Source of the DNA: an uncultured Eubacteriales bacterium
Lineage (GTDB): Bacteria; Bacillota; Clostridia; Oscillospirales; Oscillospiraceae
Reading direction: 5' to 3'
Length of the DNA stretch: 35,589 nt
NCBI GenBank assembly: GCA_900546515.1
Contig: URDG01000027.1
Span: forward strand, 1 to 35,589
This document shows, one piece after another, positions 22,559 through 30,708 of this stretch (positions are counted from its first letter, which is position 1; each line of letters starts with the position of its first letter). The translations under genes and the position numbers were made by a program. The notes below the pieces were generated by a model, which ran no database searches, was not told the origin of the DNA, and worked only from the letters and a program-made list of their open reading frames with translations.

Positions 22559-23806
22559 TCAGCTCTGATACTGCGAATATACCGGCCAGAAGCTGTCCCG
22601 CGCCATGACGCCGCGGTCACGCGCCGTATTTGCAATATCACCGGGCTGCTCGAACTTGAAGCACCATTCGCGCGCGGCATTATATGCGTCATCGGCGGTA
22701 TTGCCGAGATCCATGAGATAGAAATCAAGCGGGAGATATTTCAGTGCGGCAAGCTCATGCTGCATATAGCGGAGCTGTCCGGTGAGCGTCGTGTAATCAT
22801 ATGAGTTATTTATACACCAGCTTGTAAGCTCACTGCGCCGGTCGCCCAGCCACTGGCACAGGCCATAGCTCCCGTCGGCACGGGCCGAAAGGCGAAAGGA
22901 TGATTCCTTGTATATATTTGCCATCACGCCGCATGCCGCCGCCTGAGAATATCCCAGCTCATTGACGCAGAAATAATAGACCATCTGCTCTGCGACAGGG
23001 TAGATCAGGTGGACAAGCACGCCGGAGCGCACACAGCGCTCCCCAAGGTTCGCCCAATTAATGTCAAACGAGGCTTTGCTGCCGTCTGCGCGGGATATGA
23101 CCGTGCGGAAGTACGAGTCCGCCGCAGAGATCACAACGCCGAAATTCACGGCAGTGCCGTTTTCGTCAAGCCAGAAGATCAGGTCGCCGGGCTCGGCCAG
23201 CAGAGTGCCGCCAAAGGGACGGCATTCCGTCAGCGCACAGTAACCAAAGCCGTTGACCTCGGTGAGATAGTGATACTGCATGTCGCAGTCGGGAAGCACG
23301 TCGAACATCCCCACATCCGTAAGCCCGCTCGCATCGGCGCAGGTAAGCATGAAATTCGTATCCGCGCTCTCGCCGTACACAATGCTCTCAACGATCTGCG
23401 ACACGTCATGCGCCGTGGTATAGCTGACCGCAAGCCCGCTCTGCGCAGCGGCTATGTACCGGTTTCTCAGCTCATCGTCCGGCGTGCTGCACACGGGCGC
23501 ATACCTGAGATAGTCCGCCTGCGCCGTACCCGTCAGATAAATATCCGTGCGCGGCGTCGGCACTGGTACCGGCGTCGGCGTCGGTTCAGGCGTCTCTGCC
23601 GGTTCGGGCGTCGGTTCAGGCTCAGGCTCGGGCGTTGACGCCGGAACAGCGGACGGTTCAGGCGTGGGTTCAAGCTCAATCATGTCGTCCACCGCATCGG
23701 AAACTATGTCCAACGCGTTGCCAAGCTTCGGGGATGCGCAGCCCGCGGCGGACAGCAGCAAAAGCGCGGCCATCAGGATACATATGAGTTTCTTTGCCGG
23801 CAGCAT
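22559..23806 (-). CDS. Lipoprotein with phage-type lysozyme domain
   Basis: A secreted cell-wall hydrolase anchored to the membrane. The 415 residues start with a signal peptide and lipobox ending at Cys23 (LSAAGC). A Pro/Glu/Thr-rich linker (about 46-86) follows, then a middle domain (about 90-265) with EPGDLIFW. That motif resembles NlpC/P60 or CHAP domains but lacks an obvious catalytic His. The C-terminal domain (about 273-415) resembles the phage tail lysozyme family: ACGVMANIYKESSF with probable catalytic Glu301, then SYGLCQWLGDR. GGAGG lies upstream of the ATG. It starts 21 bases after the MATE gene stop, so the two are an operon. Likely role in wall remodelling; specificity not known. 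Confidence 0.85.
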   Translation of the reverse strand: MLPAKKLICILMAALLLLSAAGCASPKLGNALDIVSDAVDDMIELEPTPEPSAVPASTPEPEPEPTPEPAETPEPTPTPVPVPTPRTDIYLTGTAQADYLRYAPVCSTPDDELRNRYIAAAQSGLAVSYTTAHDVSQIVESIVYGESADTNFMLTCADASGLTDVGMFDVLPDCDMQYHYLTEVNGFGYCALTECRPFGGTLLAEPGDLIFWLDENGTAVNFGVVISAADSYFRTVISRADGSKASFDINWANLGERCVRSGVLVHLIYPVAEQMVYYFCVNELGYSQAAACGVMANIYKESSFRLSARADGSYGLCQWLGDRRSELTSWCINNSYDYTTLTGQLRYMQHELAALKYLPLDFYLMDLGNTADDAYNAAREWCFKFEQPGDIANTARDRGVMARDSFWPVYSQYQS

Positions 23807-23827
23807 GCGCGTCCTCCTCCGTAAAAC

Positions 23828-25195
23828 CTATTTTGCCTCCAGCGCGGCGTTCGCCTGAATAGACCTGCGCAGCGTCGAACGGCGGAAATAGTACCATGTG
23901 AGCGCCGAACCGCAGAGTATCCACGACACGGGATAGCACAGGAAAACCACTCTTATGTCGTTCACTATATGCAGCAGCACTTCAAGCCAGATTATTCTGA
24001 AAACACATATCGTCAGCGCTGAGATTACCGTGACCGGCACAGCCTGTCCCGCGCCTCTTATCGCGCCGGAGAAAACATCCACGAAGGAATAGAGCCATAC
24101 CGCAGGGAAGAGGAAGCCCATCATTTCGCGGCCGAAGGCTATGGCCTGCGGGTCGTCTGTGAAAATATGCATGAGCGGTTCAAAGAACACAAGTATCACC
24201 GCGCACAGGAACCACACGCACAAAATGCTTATCACAAGTGAGACGCGGATAGCCTTTTTCATGCGGTCATATCTGCCCGCGCCGATATTCTGCCCGACGA
24301 AGGTGGATATTGCAAGGCTCAGCGCCGCCATCGGCATATAGATGAACGCGTCGAGCTTGCCGTAGGCGGTAATACCGGCCATTGCCACCGTACCGAAGGA
24401 ATTTATCTTTATCTGCACAAGGAGATTGGAGATATTGTACATCGAGCTCTGAAGTCCGCAGGGTACGGAGATGCGCACGATGTCCCACGTCATAAGCTTG
24501 TCCGGCTTTATATGCAGCGGGCGGAATGCGTATTCGGGATTCAGCCTGCACAGGCGGATCACAACGAGCACCGCCGTTATGGTCTGCGCAACGACCGTCG
24601 CCCACGCCGCCCCGGCAACACCCATGTCGAGTATCGCCACGGCCAGGATGTCCATCACAAGGTTCCCTATGCCGCCGACGAAAAGATATATAAGCGGACG
24701 GACTGAGTCTCCCTCGGCGCGGATAAGTCCCGCGCCGACGTTATAGACAAGCGTGATTATCGTGCCGGACATATATATGCGCAGGTATTCCTCCGACGGG
24801 CCAAGCACGTCGTCCGGAACATCCATCATCATAAGAAGCTGCTTTGTGAAGATCATGCCGACTGCTGTCATAACTATGCCGACGGCGACGCTTATGACCA
24901 TTGACGAATCTATGAGCTTTTTAAGGCTTCCGTGGTCCCCGGCGCCGTAGTACATCGCATAGAGTATACCGGCTCCGGTCGCAAGGCCGAGGAAAAAGCC
25001 TATAAGCAGATTTATCAGCGCGCCTGTCGACCCGACCGCAGCAAGCGCGGTATCTCCGCAGAACTGGCCGACAACGGCGCTGTCTATTGAATTGTACAGC
25101 TGCTGAAGCAGGTTTGTGAGCAGTATCGGCACCGAAAATTGTACTATGCTCTTTGTTATGGACCCTTCAGTCAGATTTACGGCTCCCGTCCTCAT
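23828..25195 (-). CDS. MATE-family efflux transporter (second copy)
   Basis: A 455-residue multidrug/metabolite exporter with about twelve transmembrane helices. MATE features: SVPILLTNLLQQLYNSIDSA near the N terminus, and TFVGQNIGAGRYDRMKKA at the start of the second half. It is clearly different from the copy at 19497, so this is not a recent duplication. GAGG is 11 bases upstream of the ATG. It is transcribed with the downstream lysozyme-like lipoprotein, suggesting that the exported compound may relate to the envelope, but this is only contextual. Confidence 0.93.
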   Translation of the reverse strand: MRTGAVNLTEGSITKSIVQFSVPILLTNLLQQLYNSIDSAVVGQFCGDTALAAVGSTGALINLLIGFFLGLATGAGILYAMYYGAGDHGSLKKLIDSSMVISVAVGIVMTAVGMIFTKQLLMMMDVPDDVLGPSEEYLRIYMSGTIITLVYNVGAGLIRAEGDSVRPLIYLFVGGIGNLVMDILAVAILDMGVAGAAWATVVAQTITAVLVVIRLCRLNPEYAFRPLHIKPDKLMTWDIVRISVPCGLQSSMYNISNLLVQIKINSFGTVAMAGITAYGKLDAFIYMPMAALSLAISTFVGQNIGAGRYDRMKKAIRVSLVISILCVWFLCAVILVFFEPLMHIFTDDPQAIAFGREMMGFLFPAVWLYSFVDVFSGAIRGAGQAVPVTVISALTICVFRIIWLEVLLHIVNDIRVVFLCYPVSWILCGSALTWYYFRRSTLRRSIQANAALEAK

Positions 25196-25230
25196 TTTTT
25201 TCTGTCCTCATACTCCAAATTTTCTTTAAG

Positions 25231-25254
25231 ATGTCAAGGCTTTAATGTCAAGGC
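25231..25254. repeat. Direct repeat upstream of the second MATE gene
   Basis: Two perfect copies of ATGTCAAGGC with a 14-base period, between the predicted transcription start and ribosome site of the MATE gene. This may be a regulator site or an RNA element. Confidence 0.5.
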
Positions 25255-25283
25255 ATTGTATAATAGCAGCGCGGAAAAAGCAA
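25255..25283 (-). promoter_or_regulatory. Promoter of the MATE-lipoprotein operon
   Basis: Minus-strand TTGCTT (25278-25283) and TACAAT (25255-25260) with a 17-base spacer. The direct repeats lie immediately downstream. Confidence 0.5.
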
Positions 25284-25331
25284 TATGTTCTCTGTAAATT
25301 TAATAAATACGCTATCTTTTACAGCTTAAAG

Positions 25332-25391
25332 CAGCGGCTGTCAGCCGCTCAAAATAGCTCCCGCGGCCTGAGGCCGTGGGAGCTATTTTGA
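25332..25391 (-). terminator. Terminator after glycerate kinase gene
   Basis: A long hairpin, TCAAAATAGCTCCC with GGGAGCTATTTTGA (25349-25391), with an inner CGGCCT/AGGCCG stem. A second hairpin, AGCGGCT/AGCCGCT, follows at 25333-25349. It ends the leftward operon ten bases after the stop codon. Confidence 0.85.
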
Positions 25392-25400
25392 AACTACGCT

Positions 25401-26534
25401 TTATACGCTCTCTTTCATGAGGCGCAGGATATTGTCCATTACGAAATCAAGATTTTCAAGTGAATATGCACGGCTCACGGAGAGATCCTGCGGCAGGCGG
25501 TTGATCGTAAAAATGGAATTGACGCCGCACTCATAGGCCGCATCCAACTCCCTGTCCGCACCGCCGACAACGGCGATCACCTTTTTGCCCTGCTTCTTCG
25601 CCCGGCGCGCAACGCCTATCACGACCTTGCCGCGCAGGCTCTGCGTGTCGATCTTGCCTTCGCCGGTAAAGATCACATCGGCATCAGAGATAACGCTGTC
25701 GAAATCTACCGTGTCCAGCACGGTCTCGATCCCCATCTGCAGTGCCGAGCCGAAGAATGCGACCATACCGGCACCCATGGCTCCGGCTGCGCCGCCTCCC
25801 GGGATGTCCGTCAGATCCTGCCCGAGATCACGCCTGATAATTTCGCCGAGCCGCCGCAGTCCCCTGTCAAGCTCTTTTACCATTTCCGGTCCGGCGCCCT
25901 TTTGCGGCCCGAAAATATAGGCTGCGCCTGTTTCGCCGTACATGGGGTTGTCAATGTCGCACATGGTGACGATTTGCAGCTTTTTCAGTTCCGGACACAC
26001 TGCCGAAACATCTATCCGGTCTATATCAATGAGCGTGCCGCCCGTCGGAATGAATTCTTCACCGGCAGCGTTGAAAAATTTCACTCCGGCAGCAGCCGCA
26101 GCGCCGCATCCGGCATCATTCGTGCAGCTGCCGCCGAGGCCTACAACGATCCGTTTCACTCCGCTGTGCGCGGCGGCAAGGATGAGCTGTCCCACGCCGT
26201 AGGTCGTAGTCCGGGATGGGTCCTTCCGGTTCTCGACCAGCGGAAGCCCCGCGCAGGAGGCCATCTCTATCACCGCCGTCTGTCCATTGTCTATCAGGCC
26301 GTAAAACGACTGCATCGGCTCAAAATACGGCCCTTTGACTTCGAGCCAGACCTTTTCGCCGCCGAGCGCCGTAATAAATGCGTCAACGCTTCCCTCTCCG
26401 CCGTCCGCCACAGGGATGGAGACTATCTCACAGTCCGGATAATGCCTGCGTATCCTCCTGCTCATAACAGAGCATATCTGTTCGGAGCTCATCGTGCCTT
26501 TGAATGAGTCCGGGATCAATACGAATTTTTTCAT
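25401..26534 (-). CDS. Glycerate kinase
   Basis: Phosphorylates D-glycerate with ATP (GlxK/GarK family), feeding it into glycolysis. The 377-residue protein starts MKKFVLIPDSFKGTMSS and contains PVADGGEGSVDAF, GLGGSCTNDAGCG and FTGEGKIDTQS, all family hallmarks. The start at 26534 follows AAAGGTG by nine bases; a start four codons earlier is possible. It lies 22 bases after the phosphohexomutase gene, so the two are cotranscribed. Whether the product is 2- or 3-phosphoglycerate is not decidable here. Confidence 0.95.
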   Translation of the reverse strand: MKKFVLIPDSFKGTMSSEQICSVMSRRIRRHYPDCEIVSIPVADGGEGSVDAFITALGGEKVWLEVKGPYFEPMQSFYGLIDNGQTAVIEMASCAGLPLVENRKDPSRTTTYGVGQLILAAAHSGVKRIVVGLGGSCTNDAGCGAAAAAGVKFFNAAGEEFIPTGGTLIDIDRIDVSAVCPELKKLQIVTMCDIDNPMYGETGAAYIFGPQKGAGPEMVKELDRGLRRLGEIIRRDLGQDLTDIPGGGAAGAMGAGMVAFFGSALQMGIETVLDTVDFDSVISDADVIFTGEGKIDTQSLRGKVVIGVARRAKKQGKKVIAVVGGADRELDAAYECGVNSIFTINRLPQDLSVSRAYSLENLDFVMDNILRLMKESV

Positions 26535-26556
26535 ATGCCTGTGCACCTTTCTGCTC

Positions 26557-27972
26557 TCACAGCGACAGAAAATCGCGCCAGAGCTTTATATATCCATCGG
26601 CCTTCTCCTTTGTCTCGGCCTCGGCCGCCATACGCAGAAGCGGCTCCGTGCCTGAGAAGCGGCATATGACCCAGCTGCCGTCCTTGAAATAGACCTTGCA
26701 GCCGTCCTCGCGGCTGATATGATCCACGCCGCTGCCGAAATCGGGGCAGGCAAGCTGTTCAAACAACAGCTTCTGCAGCTCCGCTTTTCTCTCCTGCGTC
26801 ATGGTAAACGACGCCTCGGAATAGGCAAGCTCACCGTAGAGCTCGCAGATCTCGCGGTAGAGCTCGGAGAGCTTTTTGCCGGTGACGGCAAGCATCTCGA
26901 TGAGCAGAGACGCGGCATATATGCCGTCCTTGCCCGAGATATGCCCCTTAACGGCAAGGCCGCCGGAGGATTCGCCGCCGATTATCGCGTCCGTCTCCGC
27001 CATCTTCGCGGAGACATACTTGAAGCCGACAGGCACCTCATAGCATTTCTGCCCCAGTCCCTCAGCCACGCGGTCGAGCAGGTGGGTGGTGGAATTGTTG
27101 CGCACGCACGGCCCGCTCCAGCCGCGGTATTTGACAAGATAATAGTACAGCAGCACAAGGAGCTTGTTGGGATGCACAAACTTGCCCTCGTCGTCTATAA
27201 CTCCAAGGCGGTCTGCGTCGCCGTCGGTAGCAATGCCGAGGTCGCAGCGGTAGCGGTCCAGCACAACGGCCGAAAGCGGCCCCATCGTATCCTCGTTCGG
27301 CGCGGGCAGCTTGCCGCCGAACAGCGTGTCATGCCGGTCGTGGATTATCTCAAGATCGCAGCGGCAGGTCATGAGTATCATGCTCAGGCAGGTCTGGCTC
27401 ACACCGTACATAGGATCAAGCGCCACACGCAGCTGGGCTTTCTTTATCGCGTCGACATCTATGGCAGCAAGGATGCTGTCTATATATTCGTTTGCGGGAT
27501 TCTTCTCGGTGATAAACCCGGCCGCAAGCGCTCTGTCATAGTCCATGCTCTTCACGTCCGCATCGGTGAGCTTCTCTATCTCCGCCTCTATTTTCGCGGT
27601 CACTTCCCTGTCAGCATCTCTGCCGCCTGCCGTGAAGACCTTTATGCCGTTATATATGGCCGGGTTGTGGCTTGCCGTGACTGCCATGCCGTAAGGCATG
27701 TCGTGCGTCTTCACGACAAACATTATCAGCGGCGTGGGCGACGAGCGGTTGACCATGTACACCCGGAAGCCGTAGCCGGTCAGCACCTCGGCAGCCCAGT
27801 GCGCCGATTCCTTGGAGAGAAAGCGCCTGTCATAGCCGACGCATATCTCCCGGCCCTGATATCCCTCTTTCAGCATGAGCCGGCAGAGTCCTGCCGTCAG
27901 CAGGCGGATATTCGCCTTTGTAAAATCATCCGCAATGACCGCTCTCCAGCCGCCGGTACCAAATTTTATCAT
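26557..27972 (-). CDS. Phosphoglucomutase/phosphomannomutase family enzyme
   Basis: Interconverts hexose-1- and hexose-6-phosphates through a phosphoserine intermediate. The 471 residues contain TASHNP with Ser101 as phosphoacceptor, the Mg2+ loop DGDADR (250-255), the sugar loop GGESSGG (about 337-343) and the C-terminal phosphate-binding RFSGTEPLLRM. GGAAGGAG lies upstream of the ATG. It is first in an operon with glycerate kinase and divergent from an ABC importer. Glucose, mannose or glucosamine phosphates are possible substrates; the exact one is unclear. Confidence 0.93.
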   Translation of the reverse strand: MIKFGTGGWRAVIADDFTKANIRLLTAGLCRLMLKEGYQGREICVGYDRRFLSKESAHWAAEVLTGYGFRVYMVNRSSPTPLIMFVVKTHDMPYGMAVTASHNPAIYNGIKVFTAGGRDADREVTAKIEAEIEKLTDADVKSMDYDRALAAGFITEKNPANEYIDSILAAIDVDAIKKAQLRVALDPMYGVSQTCLSMILMTCRCDLEIIHDRHDTLFGGKLPAPNEDTMGPLSAVVLDRYRCDLGIATDGDADRLGVIDDEGKFVHPNKLLVLLYYYLVKYRGWSGPCVRNNSTTHLLDRVAEGLGQKCYEVPVGFKYVSAKMAETDAIIGGESSGGLAVKGHISGKDGIYAASLLIEMLAVTGKKLSELYREICELYGELAYSEASFTMTQERKAELQKLLFEQLACPDFGSGVDHISREDGCKVYFKDGSWVICRFSGTEPLLRMAAEAETKEKADGYIKLWRDFLSL

Positions 27973-28057
27973 CTTTTTCTCCTTCCTTACGCCGCGTTCC
28001 CGCGCAGTGGATATTTCTCATTCTCAACCGTTTGCGCCTGCTTCTTTTCCATTATAT

Positions 28058-28086
28058 ATAGTATCACCGCACCCAACGATTTTCAA
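28058..28086 (-). promoter_or_regulatory. Promoter of the phosphohexomutase operon
   Basis: Minus-strand TTGAAA (28081-28086) and TACTAT (28058-28063) with a 17-base spacer. Confidence 0.6.
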
Positions 28087-28306
28087 GAGAATGTTGATTT
28101 TCTTTCTCATATTGAAAGATTCTGCTGATTTGCGAACAGATTTATACATTTTCCCGGATATGATCACGCCGGGGGGAGCTCATTGATTTTGCGGGGCGCG
28201 CTTATCATTTCCGTTCCGGGTACTGACTTTCCGGCTCTGCATGTGCCGCCGTATTTTCCGGTTTTACACTATGTTTACAAAAATTTTACTTAATGCAATT
28301 TTTTTG
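28087..28306. other. Gene-free middle of the divergent control region
   Basis: No gene supported. It is AT-rich at both ends with a GC-rich centre (about 28160-28250). A short inverted repeat, CTTTC/GAAAG, is near 28103-28119. No riboswitch was recognised. Confidence 0.4.
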
Positions 28307-28335
28307 TTGAAGTCTACCAGCTTTGATGCTATAAT
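28307..28335 (+). promoter_or_regulatory. Promoter of the ABC importer operon
   Basis: TTGAAG (28307-28312) and perfect TATAAT (28330-28335) with a 17-base spacer. A small hairpin, TAGGG/CCCTA (28347-28360), sits just after the predicted start and could be an operator or a 5' stabiliser. Confidence 0.7.
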
Positions 28336-28394
28336 AGATGTAACTTTAGGGTCACCCCTACAGGAAAATGTTATTTTTTACAGGAGGAAACCAA

Positions 28395-29480
28395 ATGAAG
28401 AAGATTCTTGCAATGCTTCTTGCCCTGTGCATGGTATTCGCACTGTGCGCATGCGGCTCTTCCGCAGCACCTGCAGCCACCGAGGCTCCCGCGGCCGAGG
28501 CCCCCGCTGAGGATGCGGCACCCGCAGATGATGCAGCAGCAGCCGAGAAGGCCCCCGAGGACTACACCGGCAAGCTGGTCGTCTACTCCCCGCACGATGC
28601 AAACCCGCTGAATGACGGCGTTGCACAGTTCAGTGAGAAGTACCCCAACATCGACGTTGAGGTCATAGCCGCCGGTACCGGCGAGCTGTGCCAGCGCGTT
28701 GTTGCTGAGGCTGCCAATCCCCAGGGCGACGTTCTGTGGGGCGGCGGTGCAGACACCCTCGCAGCTTACAACGACTACTTTGAGCCGTACGTCTGCGCAA
28801 ACGATGAGTTCATCGGCGCAGCCTACAAGGATCCCAACGGCTACTGGATCGGCGAGTCCCCGCTGCCCATGGTGTTTATCTACAACAAGACCCTCATAAG
28901 CGAGGATCAGGTCCCCACCACCTGGGAAGGTCTCTGTGACGAGAATCTCAAGGGCAAGATCGCATACTGCCTGCCTTCCAAGTCCGGCTCCGCTTACACC
29001 CAGCTGTGCACCATGCTCTTCAGCCAGCCCACCATTGAAGAAGGCTGGGCTCTCGTTGAGAAGTTCATCGCCAACCTCGACGGCAAGTATCAGGACAGCT
29101 CGGGCAACTGCCACAAGCTCGTTGCTTCCGGTGAATATGCTCTCGGCGTGACCATCGAGAAGTCCGCGGTCCTCTACTCCGACAACCCCGACATCGGCTT
29201 TGTCTACCCCGAGAAGAACTCCGCAGTTCCCGACGGTGTTGCTCTTATCAAGGGCTGCCCCAACGAGGAGAATGCAAAGCTCTTCATCGACTTCGTCACC
29301 AGCGCTGAGTGCCAGACCCGTCAGAACTCCGAGTGGGCGCGCCGTCCTGTGCGTTCCGACATCACTCCTGTCGGCCTGTGCTCTCTCGATGAGTGCAATG
29401 TCGGCGACTACGACTTCGACTACGCCGCAGCCAACAGAGACGCTATCAAGGAGCAGTTCAACGATCTTATCGCCAGCTGA
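28395..29480 (+). CDS. ABC transporter substrate-binding lipoprotein
   Basis: Captures a solute outside the cell for the importer encoded downstream. The 361-residue protein has a lipoprotein signal with Cys20 (FALCAC), an Ala/Glu/Pro-rich linker (about 22-54) and a type 2 periplasmic-binding fold of the FbpA/PhnS/AfuA group (KLVVYSPHDANPLND at about 58-72; YNKTLISEDQVPTTWEGL). AGGAGG lies seven bases upstream. The adjacent-Tyr iron site typical of FbpA is not evident, so ferric iron is not assured. Sugar phosphates or phosphonates are alternatives. The codon choice, heavy in C-ending codons, suggests high expression. Confidence 0.9.
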   Translation: MKKILAMLLALCMVFALCACGSSAAPAATEAPAAEAPAEDAAPADDAAAAEKAPEDYTGKLVVYSPHDANPLNDGVAQFSEKYPNIDVEVIAAGTGELCQRVVAEAANPQGDVLWGGGADTLAAYNDYFEPYVCANDEFIGAAYKDPNGYWIGESPLPMVFIYNKTLISEDQVPTTWEGLCDENLKGKIAYCLPSKSGSAYTQLCTMLFSQPTIEEGWALVEKFIANLDGKYQDSSGNCHKLVASGEYALGVTIEKSAVLYSDNPDIGFVYPEKNSAVPDGVALIKGCPNEENAKLFIDFVTSAECQTRQNSEWARRPVRSDITPVGLCSLDECNVGDYDFDYAAANRDAIKEQFNDLIAS

Positions 29481-29512
29481 TCTTACATAGCTTCCATATC
29501 GATCAGTTTATT

Positions 29513-29590
29513 TACTGCGGGAGGCACCTTCCAAGGTGCCTCCTTGCAGTATACGATTGAAAAATACGCCGGACAGACCGGCATATTTTT
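29513..29590 (+). other. Two stem-loops between binding-protein and ATPase genes
   Basis: The first, 29513-29551, has a long stem (TACTGC/GCAGTA outside, GGAGGCACCTT/AAGGTGCCTCC inside) and no T-run, so it looks like a stabilising or processing hairpin. The second, 29561-29590, pairs GCCGG with CCGGC and ends TATTTTT, a possible partial terminator. Together they would give more binding protein than transporter. Confidence 0.7.
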
Positions 29591-29634
29591 GAGTCGTATC
29601 TCAATATCATTTCAAATATATCGGAGGGCACTGT

Positions 29635-30708
29635 ATGAGCAACCAGGTTATAATTAAGGACGCCGTAAAGCGTTACGGAGATTTCACGGCCTTAAACGGC
29701 GTATCGCTGGACATCCGCGAGGGTGAGTTTTTTACACTGCTCGGGCCGTCCGGCTGCGGCAAGACCACTCTCCTGCGTATGATCGCGGGCTTCAATTCCA
29801 TTGAGGGCGGCGATTTTTATTTTGGCGACAGGCGCATCAACGACGTTCCGGCACATAAGCGCGACATCGGCATGGTGTTCCAGAATTATGCCATATTCCC
29901 GCACCTGACCGTGCGCGATAACGTGGCCTACGGTCTCAAGGCGCGCAAGGTCCCCGCGAAGGACATCAAGCCCCGTGTGGATGAGGCGCTTGAGCTAGTG
30001 CAGATCTCGCATCTGGCTGACAGAAAGCCCAACGAGCTCTCCGGCGGCCAGCAGCAGCGCGTGGCTCTGGCGCGCGCTTTCGTTATCGAGCCGAGCGTGC
30101 TGCTCATGGACGAGCCGCTTTCAAACCTCGACGCGAAGCTCAGAGTGCAGATGCGCTCCGTCATCAAAAAGCTCCAGCGCCGTCTAGGCATAACGACGAT
30201 ATATGTCACGCACGACCAGGAGGAGGCTCTTGCGATCTCCGACCGCATCGCGGTCATGAAAGACGGACACATCATGCAGATCGGCACTCCGAACGAGATA
30301 TACGCCAAGCCGCAGAATCCGTTTGTTGCGGGCTTCATCGGCGTGAGCAACTTCCTCGACTGCGATATAACCGCCCCCGCGGCGGGAGACGCCTCCGTAA
30401 GCATTAAGAATGAGCTGAGCATCACAGTTCCTGTAAGCCGCGCTTACACTGGCAAGGGCAAGATTTCCGCCCGCCCGGAGCAGCTCTTTTTCTCTGAGGC
30501 CGGCATGCCCGGAACGATCCTCTTCTCCACCTTCCTCGGCGACTTCATAGAATATGAGGTCCAGCTTGACGACGGCCAGAGCCTTATCGTGAACGAGTAC
30601 ACGAAGGACACCTCCGTTGTCCATGACGACGGGGAGAAAGTGCATCTCAGCTTTGACCCCCACCGCATAAGCCTGTACGCCGAGAACGAGGAGGTGCTGA
30701 GTCTGTGA
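29635..30708 (+). CDS. ABC transporter ATP-binding protein (FbpC/PotA type)
   Basis: Hydrolyses ATP to power the importer. The 357 residues carry Walker A GPSGCGKTT (37-45), the Q-loop in MVFQNYAIF, signature LSGGQQQRVALARA (about 136-149), Walker B LLMDEP and the switch His in YVTHDQEEA. A C-terminal TOBE-like domain (about 270-350) is typical of the iron/polyamine/sulfate subgroup. GGAGG lies seven bases upstream. The end overlaps the permease start by four bases (GTGA). Confidence 0.96.
   Translation: MSNQVIIKDAVKRYGDFTALNGVSLDIREGEFFTLLGPSGCGKTTLLRMIAGFNSIEGGDFYFGDRRINDVPAHKRDIGMVFQNYAIFPHLTVRDNVAYGLKARKVPAKDIKPRVDEALELVQISHLADRKPNELSGGQQQRVALARAFVIEPSVLLMDEPLSNLDAKLRVQMRSVIKKLQRRLGITTIYVTHDQEEALAISDRIAVMKDGHIMQIGTPNEIYAKPQNPFVAGFIGVSNFLDCDITAPAAGDASVSIKNELSITVPVSRAYTGKGKISARPEQLFFSEAGMPGTILFSTFLGDFIEYEVQLDDGQSLIVNEYTKDTSVVHDDGEKVHLSFDPHRISLYAENEEVLSL

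Noticed and set aside
25321..25391. Nested inverted repeats considered as a small transposon remnant
   Set aside because: Position ten bases after a stop codon, perfect stems and internal T-runs fit tandem terminators; no transposase or target duplication is seen.
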